From positions 30,209,850-30,273,849 of the forward strand of contig CM039463.1 in the NCBI GenBank assembly GCA_022414725.1: DNA of 64,000 nucleotides, written 5' to 3'. Positions 21,771-34,032 of this stretch are shown here, in pieces. The notes under the pieces were generated by a model. That model saw only the letters and a list, made by a program, of their open reading frames with translations. It searched no databases and had not been told where the DNA came from. Each line of letters begins with the position of its first letter. Within the stretch, counting starts at the first letter, position 1. Origin of the DNA: Microglena sp. YARC (lineage: Eukaryota > Chlorophyta > Chlorophyceae > Chlamydomonadales > Chlamydomonadaceae). Position numbers and translations under genes: made by a program.

Positions 21771-22974
21771 GAATCAATATAGCACGACTATTACGCACCA
21801 ATATTTCATTAGACACACACATTAGTTATTGGCTTATGCATTCTGCTTGACTTTGTAACGTTTGTGAAAATGGCATTATCATTTAACTTGGTGTCCTGTA
21901 ATATGGCTAATGAAGTTAATAGCTCACTGACTCCCCGAAGTTCCAAGCAGGCAGGTGCAGCAACTCCCGAGGCTTCAGTTGCTACTGCGCAACCTGCAGG
22001 TACTAGTGCGAAACAGCGAATTTCCTTGTCAAGCACAATGAGCTGATGCAATGAGCTGCGAGAGGTACGGAGATGCTCCAGGTCCCTAGATTGAGTCCAT
22101 AGGGCAGGAGGGAAACGACAAATGACATGGTCCTATGCAGCATCGCAAGCGACACGGAAAATTGGCTGAATGAGAAGAAGATGGTTACATTGATAGGAAC
22201 TGAACAAAGCGACGGTTCCTTAAGCAGTACGTCGGCGAGGCTGCCGGCTAGAGCAGTGGAGTCAAAGGCCGCTTAGGTACCTGTAGGCCAAGATTCTTAG
22301 GTGGTACTTCGCAGTTCATAGGCGAGCTGCCCGGTAGGGCAGTGAAGTCGATGGTCACCAAGACACCTTACAAAGAACTAAGGGTTGGTACTCGGTAATA
22401 TGACGATGGAACTACCATCAGATAGGGTAGTGATACCGAGGATTACCGGGTACCAAAGAAACAGGCAAAAGGAGGAAGGAGGAACTACGTAGGGGAACAA
22501 CAGAGACTGCAACTATACAACTAAAGGGTACTAAGAAGTCCACATCAAGTGAGAGTGAAAGTTGGGGTGAAAGTCCTTTCACAACTAAAAAAAAAGCAAG
22601 CCAAGACTTGTATGAGAAAAGAAGGTTGAAACAGGCTAATTTAGCCTTAGGGGAGGGAGAAGGTAAGGGCTAAATACCGTATTGCTCTCAAAATTTAACG
22701 GTTTAAATTGACTGGAGCAACCGACAAATCGTGGCGTACGGTATACCGGTATGGTTGTTCTTCCTTTACTACATCAGGAAGGAAGAACAACCATGGGCAC
22801 CAGAGAGGACAAAGAGCCTGGTTCAAGTAGGGGTAAGAGGGAAGAGGGACTATAAGGGCTCTGCTTATGAGGGATCAGGTGGATTGCTTAACGGTATTTT
22901 CTAGGTAACATTTTTTCCCCATGGAAGTGGTGGAGGCTGCTGGGTGCGGAATTTCAGGGGAGGTGGAAGACAGC
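21771..22974. other. Unresolved retroelement-like stretch
   Basis: A 60-codon frame opens with ATG near 21870 (Ser/Ala/Thr-rich) and another Ser/Glu/Lys-rich open stretch lies at 22540-22680; both resemble the low-complexity start of a retroelement ORF. Between them are imperfect repeats of gcagtgaagtcgatggt type. A perfect 16-bp inverted repeat (22751-22766 and 22779-22794, 12-nt loop) is present. Confidence 0.4.
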
Positions 22975-23115
22975 TTCCTCCGCATAAGCTGCTCCGATTG
23001 TGGCAGGGTAACTGAATGTCAAACCATGTAACGATGAAGTAGAATACTTCGTCTCTTGTCGTCTCAAAGTCCCCTCTTATATTGTAAGCAGCAAGTCGTC
23101 TCGTTCGTTCTAACA
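22975..23115 (+). pseudogene. Possible LINE C-terminal finger
   Basis: CSDCGRVTE in one frame and NDEVEYFVSCRLKV in the next resemble C-x2-C...(D/E)E..(H/Y)...C with one frameshift between. Weak but in the right order after the RT. Confidence 0.4.
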
Positions 23116-23380
23116 TGGATCCTAGTTATTAAGTCGTGGTTTTAAGTTCCAATAAAGTTGTAGGCATAGTTACAATGCACTAGTCTTCCCAATAGGAAGT
23201 CCATGTCTTGTTTATTAGTAGGTGTATAAATAGTCCCGATTGGGTTCACATACTGTACGAGGATAACGTTAAGAGAGTGCGTCAGTGACTAGAGTGACCC
23301 TTGCAAGGGCTTGCTGCAAGCCTCGTGCAAGCCCGTTTGCGAGAACCTTGTAACTGACGTGGTATAGAGACACTAGCAGA
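23116..23380. other. Unassigned
   Basis: No gene or repeat recognised, apart from a short run of gcaagggcttgctgcaagcc-like words near 23300. Confidence 0.4.
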
Positions 23381-24305
23381 GCAATAAATAGTGACCAGAG
23401 GAGACGGGAATAAATAGCACGACCGTCTAGATCAGGTATCTATGTAACTATAACGTTTGGTAGTGTTCATAAATGAAATTGAAATTGTTACATCCGTGTA
23501 ATGCAGTCACTCACAGGACGTCAAATTAAGGACACCACTGCGTAAGCCGGAGCTAGCAGTAGTCACGGTTAGTGTTTAGATAGCACAAGGAGCAGTGTAT
23601 CGGAACACTAAGAAGTGGCCAGAGGGGATGCGAATGAAAAAACTAGCTCGAACCAGCTCACATTCTCACAAGAGCACATCTAAGCATCGCAATTCGCAAA
23701 ATCGAAACTTTGCACCTTGGCACTTGGGCAATTTGGCTACTTCACTACAAAATCAAAATCGTGAGAAAACAGCAAAAACAAGAAGCAGGTTCTTTGAACA
23801 CTAGCAAGTGGCCAGAGGGGATGTAAATGAAAAGCATGGCCGTCTAGATTAGACATCTAGATCAGGCAGCGGTAACAGTACAAATGGTAGTGTTTAGATG
23901 GCACAAGAAGCAGGTTCTTTGGGCACTAGCAAGTGACCAGAGGGGATATGAATGAGAAGCATAACCGTCTAGATCAGACTTCTAGATCAGGTAGCAGTTA
24001 CAGTGCCAATGGTAGTGTATAGATGGCACAAGGAGTGGGGTATTGAAACACTAGCAAGTGACCAGAGGGAATGCGAATGAAAAGCATAACTATCTAGATT
24101 AGACATCTAGATCAGGCAGCGGTTACTGTACCAATGGTAGTGTTTAGATGGTACAAGGAGCAGGGTCTCTGGACACTAAGAAGTGGCCTGAGGGGATGCA
24201 AATAAAAAGCACAACTGTCTAGATCAGACATCTACATCAGGCACCTCGGTAACAATACATTTGGTAGTGTGTAGATAGCACAAGGAGCAGGGTCTCTGGA
24301 CACTG
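23380..24305. repeat. 125-bp tandem repeat, about 6 units
   Basis: ggtagtgtttagatggcaca recurs at about 23888, 24013, 24138 and 24263 (period 125), with more degenerate units from 23400. Each unit also has gtgaccagaggggatgcgaa and a ctagatcagacatctagatc palindrome. A fragment of the same phrase occurs at 16868-16915. Confidence 0.88.
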
Positions 24306-25120
24306 ATATGTTTAGTGCGCTCTCTGGTTTGCGTGGGTATCGCACGAGGGGGACTTGGAATTGGAAGACAGTGGGCAGCCCAGAGTTGGCTGGGAAACCA
24401 TGTAACTAGAGTGACCGCCCCGCTAGTTGTGTGTGTCTGAGTCTGTTGTGTGATCGGTTTTGTGCGTATGATTGATTATTGTGCATGTATTTATGTTGTT
24501 GTAATAATGATGCATGTAACGATTGAAGTGTATGTTAAGGATCTTGATTTTTGTTTTGTATGTGGATGTAATGCTTACCGGTAGTAATTAAACGTTATTT
24601 TTAAGAATTGCATGTGATCTGTATACTGATTTAGTTTGTGATAATTAAATTATCATGCGCAATAGAAGTTGGAACTTTGGTTTCAAATCCGTGGAAGCTC
24701 TTAGGGCCCCCAGGGCCCCAGGTACGACGAACCGCAGATGGCACATACCACCTGGGACCCAATGAACTGCGTGGTTCTGTAGGGGGATTGGACCAGACTC
24801 CTGCCCACGTCCTAAAGGGACGGGAGATCATTTAAGAAGCTTGCTGCCGACACGTGGTTGTCTGCTAATGGTGCCTGGCGGGCCGCGGCTCTTTATTGAG
24901 TCCTGGCTGTGTTTACTCGAGAAGCGTCTCTGTTGCTATCTTACTCTCTGTTCGGTGGTAATTATAGTGCTCTCCCAGAGTTGGCTGGGAAAACATGTAA
25001 ACATCCAATCCAAAGTTTTGTGTGGACGACCTTGGATGTGTGGATACTTTTTTTCATGATCCTCAATCTTCATGAGCGGAAGAACTGCAAGAAATCTAAA
25101 TACTTGCAGTAACCTTCATC
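24306..25120. other. Unassigned
   Basis: No gene supported. The phrase agagttggctgggaaaccat occurs near 24382 and again near 24977, so the stretch may hold a diverged duplication. Confidence 0.4.
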
Positions 25121-25124
25121 CTGT

Positions 25125-25325
25125 TTCAATGAATGGTTGAATGGTTTACCATTCGTCGAACTGACCAAGGCGCCGGGTTTGAATACCTCCGGGTGTGCCT
25201 TAACACTCACGGTCGCTGTCAACCGCCATGGTCGCTATGTCCAGGTCAGGTAGCAGCCCATACTCTACCCCCAAACGACTGGCTCCCTAAATACGACGCC
25301 CCACCAGGAGTTCTCATTTTTTTAA
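25125..25325 (+). mobile_element. tRNA-derived SINE, copy 2
   Basis: Aligns with copy 1 along the 3' part (gtcaaccgccatgg, ccaggtcaggtagcag, cgccccaccagg) and has its own box A-like TGGTTGAATGG and a degenerate box B (GGTTTGAATACC). It ends in a T-run. No target-site duplication found. More diverged than copy 1. Confidence 0.75.
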
Positions 25326-25354
25326 CAGTGCCCTTAGAATCAAGAGGATGAATA

Positions 25355-25700
25355 ATGGAACCACATCACCCAAGATGCTGGAATCACTCAAGTTGGAACC
25401 CATCACCCAAGATGCTGGAATCACCTAAGTTGGAACCATAAACCCCGTTGCTAGAACCACCCAAGTTGGAATCACATCGCCCAAGTTGCTAGAATCACCT
25501 AAGTTGGAACCACAACACCCAAGATGCTGGATTCACTCGAGTTGGAACCACATCACCCAAGCCTCTAGAATCATTTAAGTTGGAACCCATGAACCACGTT
25601 GCTGGAATCGCTCAAGTTAGAACCCATCACCCAAGTTGCTGGAATCACCTAAGTTGGAACCACATAACCCAAGTTGCTGGAACCACTTTCGTTGGAACCA
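25355..25700. repeat. 38-bp minisatellite, about 9 units
   Basis: Same family as 16440-16640: aagttggaaccacatcaccc then aagatgctggaatcactc. It lies directly before the G-run and the second 47-bp array. Confidence 0.9.
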
Positions 25701-25714
25701 CATAAGTAGGGTTC

Positions 25715-25716
<2 letters not shown>

Positions 25717-25754
<38 letters not shown>
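25717..25754. repeat. Poly-G run, 38 bases
   Basis: Uninterrupted homopolymer. Its length is doubtful because such runs are hard to sequence. Confidence 0.9.
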
Positions 25755-25755
<1 letters not shown>

Positions 25756-25859
25756 CTTAGCTGCTTAGCGCTAATAGCACTATTAGGGCCAATTAGTACT
25801 AAAATAAATCCTGGATTTTTAGCGCTAAGTAGAGGTGAAGAGAAGAGAAATAGCACGTC

Positions 25860-27200
25860 GTCGTACATAGCCCTACGTAGCTCGTCGTACATTATTTATG
25901 TAGCCCTACGTATGCAGCCCTACGTAGCTCGTCGTACTTACTCTATGTAGCCCTACGTATGCAGCCCTACGTAGCTCGTCGTACATTCTTTATGTAGCCC
26001 TACGTATGCAGCCCTACGTAGCTCGTCGTACTTACTCTATGTAGCCCTACGTATGCAGCCCTACGTAGCTCGTCGTACTTACTCTATGTAGCCCTACGTA
26101 TGCAGCCCTACGTAGCTCGTCGTACTTACTCTATGTAGCCCTACGTAGCTCGTCGTACTTACTCTATGTAGCCCTACGTATGCAGCCCTACGTAGCTCGT
26201 CGTACTTACTCTATGTAGCCCTACGTATGCAGCCCTACGTAGCTCGTCGTACGTACTCTATGTAGCCCTACGTATGCAGCCCTACGTAGCTCGTCGTACT
26301 TACTCTATGTAGCCCTACGTATGCAGCCCTACGTAGCTCGTTGTACTTATTCTATGTAGCCCTACGTATGCAGCCCTACGTAGCTCGTCGTACGTACTCT
26401 ATGTAGCCCTACGTATGCAGCCCTACGTAGCTCGTCGTACGTACTCTATGTAGCCCTACGTATGCAGCCCTACGTAGCTCGTCGTACGTACTCTATGTAG
26501 CCCTACGTATGCAGCCCTACGTAGCTCGTCGTACGTACTCTATGTAGCCCTACGTATGCAGCCCTACGTAGCTCGTCGTACTTACTCTATGTAGCCCTAC
26601 GTATGCAGCCCTACGTAGCTCGTTGTACTTACTCTATGTAGCCCTACGTATGCAGCCCTACGTAGCTCGTCGTACTTACTCTATGTAGCCCTACGTATGC
26701 AGCCCTACGTAGCTCGTCGTACTTACTCTATGTAGCCCTACGTATGCAGCCCTACGTAGCTCGTCGTACTTACTCTATGTAGCCCTACGTATCCAGCCCT
26801 ACGTAGCTCGTCGTACGTACTCTATGTAGCCCTACGTATGCAGCCCTACGTAGCTCGTCGTACGTACTCTATGTAGCCCTACGTATGCAGCCCTACGTAG
26901 CTCGTTGTACTTACTCTATGTAGCCCTACGTATGCAGCCCTACGTAGCTCGTCGTACTTACTCTATGTAGCCCTACGTATGCAGCCCTACGTAGCTCGTC
27001 ATACTTACTCTATGTAGCCCTACGTATGCAGCCCTACGTAGCTCGTCGTACGTACTCTATGTAGCCCTACGTATGCAGCCCTACGTAGCTCGTCGTACTT
27101 ACTCTATGTAGCCCTACGTATGCAGCCCTACGTAGCTCGTCTTACGTACTCTATGAAGCCCTACGTATGCAGCCCTACGTTGCCCGTCATACGTTCCCTA
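25860..27200. repeat. 47-bp satellite array 2 (about 28 units)
   Basis: Same unit and same decayed right end as array 1, with one shortened unit near 26140. The last units match the last units of array 1, so growth or loss was internal or at the left end. Confidence 0.95.
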
Positions 27201-27539
27201 CGCAGCCCTACGTACGCACCCCTATGTAGCCCATCGTACATACACTAAGCAGCCCTTCCTCCAATGTAACGCGTTGATATAATAATATGACGATCTTCGT
27301 TCCCTCCCACAGTTATGAGCTACTCCATCATGAACGCATGACAGTCAGGTCATACATTATTACCACACAGGTCGGTAGGATGCATAACAACACTCTCCTA
27401 CACACATGGCAACATGTTCTGCGTTGTATTGGCTAAGTTTGGCTGAATTAGTTGTGCACAATTAGGGCAAATTTAGCTAATAGCCCTATTAGGGCTAATT
27501 TGGTCCGACGTTGGCCTTCAAATCCGAAGCCTACATACA

Positions 27540-27740
27540 ACCCAAGTCGCTGGAATCACCCAAGTTGGAACCACATAACCCAAGGTGCTAGAATCACTCA
27601 AGTTGGAACCCATCAAACAAGATGCTGGAATCACCCAAGTTGGAACCCATTACCCACGTTGCTGGAATCACACAAGTTGGAAAAACATCACCCAAGTTGC
27701 TGGTTTCACTCAATAGAAAACATCACCCAAATTGTTTTGG
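27540..27740. repeat. 38-bp minisatellite in duplication copy 2
   Basis: Counterpart of 16440-16640, nearly identical. Confidence 0.88.
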
Positions 27741-28963
27741 ATACTAACATTCGACCAGAAGGGCTGAGCATGAACAGAACTCATGACAGTCAGATCATAC
27801 ACAATTGCCACAAAGGTCAGTAGGATGCATAGCAACACTCTCCTACACCCATGGCACTTTTTCTGGGTTGTTTTGTTAGTTGTGCACTACTAGGGCTAAT
27901 TTAACTAATAGCCCTATTAGGGCTAATTTGGTCCGACGTTATATTTAAACTCCGAAGCCTCCTTGCAAGTGACCAGAGGGTCTGTGCATGGACAGAACAG
28001 CATCTAGACAAAACATCTAGTTCACCGAACTTCTACAAGTGACCATAGCATAGGAACATTTGGTGCTGACGACCTTTGAGCTGTCCTCAATTCCACAAGA
28101 AATTCTTGTACACCTCCAGGCAGCTGCCATCATGGAGTTGTGTGAACAGGACTGTGTGGATGTTCAACAGCCAGGGCAGTAGGTGAATCACGAGGACTTG
28201 CAATTCACTGCCAAGCTGCTGCCATCATGCAGTTGTGCGCACAGGAACGGGTGGGTGTTCAGTAGCCAGGGCAGTAGGTAACACATGAGTATATAACACA
28301 TGGCAACCAGGGTAATTCAAAGCGCGCGCTTTTGCGCTTTTGAGCGCTGACTTTTTGACCCCCTCTGCGCTTGAAGCGCAGTTTTTTGCAACCCCCTGTG
28401 GGCGCAGCAAGCAATTTTTGCGCTTTTTGCACTAAAAAGCGCAGTTTTTTTGTTTTCAAGTGCGCTAAGGTGCTGGCCAATTGGGGCATTTGAAGTACCC
28501 TGATGGCATCCACCCAACTACGAATGCCTGAAGCATGTTGGCGTACTTACAACCCCTAACCATGAGGACATGCGATTCACCACCTAGAAGCTATCATCGT
28601 GCAGCTGCCTATGCAGGACTGTGTGGATGTTGAGCAACCTGGGCAGTAGTGAATCACGAGGACTTGCAATTCACCTAAAAGCAGCTGCTGTCATGCATTT
28701 GTGTGAACAGGAATGTGTGGATGTTCAGTAGCCAGGGCAGTAGGTGAATAACTAGGACTTGCAATTCGCCTCCAAGAAGCTGTCATTATGCAGCTGCCTA
28801 TGCCAGACTGTGCGGTTAAGCAGAAAGGACAGTAGTAAGAAACACCACAAATAAATGAGAAACAGCCAAGGAGGGACACACGGCAATATGTATTGGATAG
28901 GGAGCAGACACAGGAAAAGTGCAGGGAAGAGGAGGAATCGAAATCTGCCAGAGAAGAGCATAT
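27741..28963. other. 3' flank of ankyrin gene copy 2
   Basis: Counterpart of 16641-17864, with the same GCGC-rich foldable stretch at 28319-28449. No gene supported. Confidence 0.5.
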
Positions 28964-31928
28964 TCAGGCTCGCACTGTGCAAGGATGAGATGCAAGACCA
29001 CTTCTCTTGAATACGGGGCTGCGTTCACCTGCAAGCCTGCGTTCACCTGCAAGCCTGGGCTGTCTAGGCTGCTGACCCCTTGGTGTTGCAGCCGCGCCTG
29101 CCTGATTGCTGACCACAGCATCAGATGGACTAGCCCCTTGGGTGGGCTCAACAGGGGAGGCGCTCCTGCTGGTCCGATTCTGAGTGGGAGGGTGGCCACC
29201 GTGCAGTTGATGGTGGGCCCCGTTTCTTGTAGTATGGTTCGGCAGAAGCAGGGGGTGGCATGATGGCTGGGGGCGTGAGTGGGACAGATTTAGAAGTGGT
29301 CTGGCCAATCATGCGGGGCTGCCTTGGGCAAGGCACAGACTGAATGCTGGTCCTGGACCTTTCATGATGCTTCATCCCACCACCAGTACCACCACCACCA
29401 GTAGCTCGCATCATCTTGGCCGTCGTCCTGTAGAAATGTTCAGGTGACCGCGAGCACCCTCCATCACAGGATTGCCAAGCCTGCAGCAACACGATGTCTC
29501 CCTTGCGCACCAGAAACCTTGCCATCTTTCCATCATTGACCAGTACAGCAAGGTGCAATGGCGTCAGGCCAACTTTGTCCCTGGCAGCCCATTGACAAGG
29601 GGTCTGATACACATCTGACCAGCGCATCACCTCATCCACCATGGCATAGCTACCAGTAAAGACAGCCAAGTGCATGATGGTACTTCCCCCACTGTTATGA
29701 GCCCCACTGATGAAGTCATGGAAGGAGGGGGTGTCTTCCAAACCTTCAGCATGTGCCCTCTTGTGGACACATGCGCTCAGGGCAGGGGAGTTGAGGAGCA
29801 GGTCTATGACATGCTTGGCTGAGTCCTTGCATCCAGTGCCAACCATAAGCACGAGAAGATGATTCCCAGCCCTCCACATGGAAGCCTGATCTTGGGAAAT
29901 CACCCGCCCCACTATCTGTGACTCATCCACATGCCACCATGTGGAAGCTGCTGATATTCAGCATACAAGGTCTGCAGCCACAAACCCAATGCGTACACTA
30001 TTTCTGTACCCCAAGGCTGCTCAATAGCAGGACATTTCAAGCTGCGGGGCATGTCCTGGGGGCGAAGGAGGCGCATAGAGCACAGCTCTGGCACCATCAC
30101 TGCTAAAGCCTCGTCTAACAGGACCACAGAGCTGTCACCGACAATGACGTGGTCGCCAAGGTCTTGCACGTGGATGGTCAGCAACCAGCAGGAGGACACA
30201 CACAGCAGGGTGTCAACGGGAAGCTCCACTTGCAGAGTGATGCGGCCCTGTGCATCACTAGCTCTCCCGGAGGGCACATGCTCAACCTTCGCCTGGACAA
30301 CATCAACACACCAAGATGTGACCTGCAAGGCTTGCTTTGATGGCTACACCCCTGGGAAGCTCGGAGCATCGTAGGGGCAAGGACACAATACGGACACCCT
30401 CCTCAGATTTGGAGACAGTCACAGCCAAGGGACAGTCGTTCAGCAGGCTCGTCCGGCGCCCTTTAGGGATGTTTACATTCACATACATATCCATGTCTGT
30501 TGGCAGCCCAAGCCAGGTCAGCCATGAGCTGTGCTTGACCTCCTTCAGTTTCTGAACATGAGACTCAACCATTCCCTCATCAGCATCACCTGATTGGGAG
30601 CTACTGCGCAAGCCGACCAGCAGGCTACCTCGCATGAAAGTGATCTCCTCTACGATGTAGCCAGGGTTTGCAGCCTCAAACTCACGCCTCAGGTTGAGCT
30701 CTGCATCAGGAGGCAAGTCATCGGGGTCTGCGTCCGGGATCCGCAGGTACACGGTGTGATGCATGGGCAGTGGAGCACATGCACCCCAGGCACCGGTTTT
30801 GTAGTACTCAATCAAGTCATGAATCTCTTGATCGCTATAGCCATCGGTTGGATCCTCAACATCGCTGTTGCCTTCTTGAATCTGGTCCAGAATATCCTCA
30901 CCCCATAGCTCATCGGTTGGCTCCTCAACAAGAACATCGCTGTTGCCCTCTTGAATCGGGTCTAGAATCTCTCCACCCCTGAGCTCATCGGTCAGCTCCT
31001 CAGCAAGAACATCGCTGTTGCCTTCTTGAATCAAGTCCAAAATCTCTCCATTCCTGAGCTCATCGGTCAGCTTCTCAACAAGAACAACGCTGTTGCCTTC
31101 TTGAATTGGGCCCAGAATCTCTCCACCCCATAGCTCATCGGTTAGCTTCTCAACAAGAACATGTCTGATGCCTTCTTGAATCGGGTCGAGAACCTTTCCA
31201 CCCCTGATCCCACTAACCGAGGGGCCACCCCTGGAATCCTCAACAGGGTTATTTGTGACGGCCTCATTGGAACTTATAGTGGGGTAGTAGCGGTTCAGAA
31301 ATTGAGAGCGAGCTTTCAGTTCGCTGTGCAATCGCAGCAGTACACCGATCACCAGTATGACCACAAAAGGCCATGCGCTGATGTCTCTAGGGCTGCAGCC
31401 AACCACAGTTGGCGCTACGAGTATCAACACAAGAGCTATCATAAAGTGGAATTTGAAGCGCACATACAACACCCTGTTACCAATGGCAATGAAGAAAGCA
31501 AAGCAGACCCAATGCTCTGCACTCATGACAGCCCCCTCCCACCTACGAACCACTGCTGGAACCGATGCTTCATCGCATATTATCCACACCATCAGTGATG
31601 CAAACCTCATAAGGCCGGCAATGATTGCCATGGGCTCTGCACATCGCGAGTAACCAAAGATGAGCGCAGACATGAGGCACAGATTAGGCAGCGGAGAAGC
31701 TGGCTCCATCAGAATGCTCCACAGCATGTTTTGGTGGTAGGGCCCCGTTTGCATGAGTTTGGTCATGCCTGAGGCACACAACGCCAGAGCAAACATAATG
31801 ATTGGATACTTCATGTATTCGACTTGAAGCCTGGTGAAGTGCTCCTCCTTGGCACTATCAGCAAAGCCAAAGAAGCACTCGCGGAAGTGCGTCAACAGGC
31901 TGGACTTCCTCACTGGCTTGCTTGTCAT
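28964..31928 (-). pseudogene. Six-TM ankyrin-repeat protein, copy 2, 5' complete, three 1-bp indels
   Basis: Keeps the real 5' end. ATG at 31928 (context ttcaccATGa) is preferred over the upstream GTG. Order: a cytosolic start; about six hydrophobic helices within the first about 220 residues (for example YPIIMFALALCASGM, FHFMIALVLILVAPTVVGC, WPFVVILVIGVLL); five tandem acidic repeats of about 25 residues (TDELRGGEILDPIQEGNSD type, DNA 30850-31200); a beta-rich region; ankyrin repeats; a low-complexity tail. Against copy 1 it has +1 base near 30304, -1 near 29934 and +1 near 29225. The first two offset each other but scramble about 120 codons; the third replaces the tail. These may be true decay or assembly errors. 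Likely an integral membrane protein with a cytosolic ankyrin domain. Function unknown. Confidence 0.75.
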
Positions 31929-33340
31929 GGTGAAGAGTTTAAGTTGTGTTTGCACACAATACACGGGACTGTCTCCAAGTCTAGGAGTAGGAAAAGGGAC
32001 CTGCCCACAGGCTTTCCAATATGACGACGGTGGTGAGGGGACGGGGCACAGAGTAGGGCTAATGACTCAGGCCTGCTTGCCTCCTCTACAGTGATGAGCG
32101 CTGCACACACAGGGTGTAATGGGGAGTGGGAAGGTGGATGAGTGGTTTGGGGGTGAGAGAGTGGAGGGGCTAGAGGGAAGGTGAGTGGGAGAGAGAGTGG
32201 TAAGGTCGGTAAGGGATGGAGTGAGGTGGTAAGTGGTTAGTGACTAGGAAGGTGGGTGACAGGAAAGATGGGTCTGGGTTCTGCCCTATGATGCTCGCTA
32301 AAACATCTCTTGTTGTAAGATCATGCACACCCTTATCCAGCTGCATATACCTGCCTTATACGACTCAGAACATTCTGGAACCTTCCGGCCCCACATCGAA
32401 ACCTCTAACGGTTCCTCCTACGGGCCCTTTTCCAGAATTGATCATGTACTCCCTAGTCCCTACATGATCTTACACCAGTTCTTCTCGTATCTATCGGGTT
32501 CCAGCCGTCCAGGACGGATTTGTAGATAGAAAGGGCGAAAAGATGCGGCGTGGCGTGACGTGGCGTGAGGGAGCGGGGCAGAAGCTTGGTCTGTATTGAG
32601 CTAGGTCCCGCAAGAATTGCGACTGTTAACTAGTCCGCAAGAATTAGGAACGACACCTACTCCGCAAGATCCGTGCTACTCTGTCCCTAGACGCTGTTCA
32701 CAGCTCATTTACAGAGCCAGACAATCAGGTACATTTGCTTCGAGCAATGAGGAGTCTCACAGTACGTTGCCAATGAGTGAGAGTATATCCCTAATCCCCA
32801 CGATATCAACTGAGTTCACATTAAGCCGAATCCATTTGCGATTTGCGCTGATTTCGCAAATCAAATACATACATGCTAACGATTTGCGATGTTCGCCGAT
32901 TCGATGGATAATCAGGAGACGGGAGCTCCCGCGGGAGGGGGATGTATGCAGCGGCACCTTCACTCAAAGCTACTAGCCGTGTTCTGCGGTTGTGCATCAT
33001 CCCGTCGAGCTTATCAAGCTTCAAACTTGCCGTACAAACCCACCTTGATCGCAAAAGAGGAGGCAAAGAAAATACAGTCGTCACTGTGTGGTTGCGGTAG
33101 ATTAGCTTTATTAGGGCAGGATTGAAGTTCCCAGGAATGAAAAAATCACGCTGGAACGCGGGGTAATCACGCCGGTCGACGCTGGCGCTGGCAGGCGCTG
33201 GCAGGCCCCGCTGGCAGGCCCCGCCGGTAGGCCGGGTTTCCCAGTTGACCAGGTTTCCCAATTGACCAGGTTTAGGGTTAAAAAGAGAGAAGGTCACCCA
33301 ACAGTGATAACCAAGGAATCGGTATTACAACCAGAATGCC
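31929..33340. other. 5' flank of ankyrin gene, no gene supported
   Basis: Would hold the promoter and 5' UTR of the minus-strand gene. A gtgggag/gtaagg-rich stretch lies at 32120-32240, a short gcaagaatt repeat at 32608-32665, and a ctggcaggc repeat at 33180-33225. No TATA-like element could be fixed. Confidence 0.45.
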
Positions 33341-33359
33341 GCCCCCGTCCCTCCCTGGG

Positions 33360-33885
33360 TCTGCGCGGGTCTGTGGGTCTGTGGTTGGTCTCGGTCTCGG
33401 TCTGGGTCTCGATCTCGGTCTGGGTCTCGGACCTCGGTCTCGGACCTCGGTCAGTGTCTCGACCTTGGACCTGGGATTCGATCTCGGACCTAGGTTTGGG
33501 TCTCGATCTCGGACCTAGGTCTAGGTCTCGATCTCGGACCTGGGTCTCGGTCTCGGACCTAGGTCTGGGTCTCGATCTCGGACCTGGGATTCGATCTCGA
33601 ACCTAGGTTTGGGTCTCGATCTCGGACCTAGGTCTAGGTCTCGATCTCGGACCTGGGCCTCGGTCTCGGACCTAGGTCTGGGTCTCGGTCTCGGACCTGG
33701 GTCTCGGTCTGGGTCTGAACCTCGGTCTCGGTCTGCGTCGGTGAACCTCGGTCTCGGTCTGGGTCTAGGTCTCGACCTGCGTCTCGGTCTCGGACCTCGG
33801 TCTCAGACCTGGGTCTCGGACCTCGGTTTCGCCCCTCGGTCTCGGTCTCGGTCTCGGACCTCGGTCTCGGTCCCGAGCCGCTGAG
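33360..33885. repeat. GGTCTCG-type minisatellite
   Basis: About 520 bp of ggtctcg, gacctgggtctc and gatctcggacctaggt in changing order, a hexamer-derived array with higher-order blocks (33480-33660 repeats itself). Open frames here read only LGLGPRSRT-like repeats and are not called genes. Confidence 0.9.
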
Positions 33886-34032
33886 TCACGCGCAACGCCG
33901 GCTGGCGTGTCCCTAGGGCCCTCCGAACGCCGAACCCTTAGGGCTAACTTGTCCTCCTCCTCCGCCGCCTCCTCCCCCGCCGGCAGTACGCCTGCCGTAC
34001 TGGGTTTGCTCCCTAATACGGGGGCGGTAACT

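Larger units (their letters stand above)
20042..23115 (+). mobile_element. Decayed LINE (endonuclease, RT, zinc finger)
   Basis: Plus-strand remnants in the order of a non-LTR ORF2: endonuclease at 20042-20480, linker at 20500-20950, RT at 21370-21730, possible finger at 22975-23110, with many stops and frame changes and a SINE inserted at 21136-21351. Sequence from 21780 to 22900 carries only short open stretches that may belong to it or to another element. Confidence 0.75.
25860..30992. repeat. Segmental duplication, copy 2
   Basis: Direct repeat of 15265-19892. The satellite part is longer here. Homology ends at 30992, where copy 1 breaks off and this copy continues into the 5' part of the gene. 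Confidence 0.95.

Noticed and set aside
24638..24835. Coding exon at 24.64-24.84 kb
   Set aside because: Both strands are open over the same stretch, no splice sites or similarity.
33336..33884. Gene encoding LGLGPRSRT repeats
   Set aside because: Three frames are open over the same hexamer array; it is low-complexity DNA.
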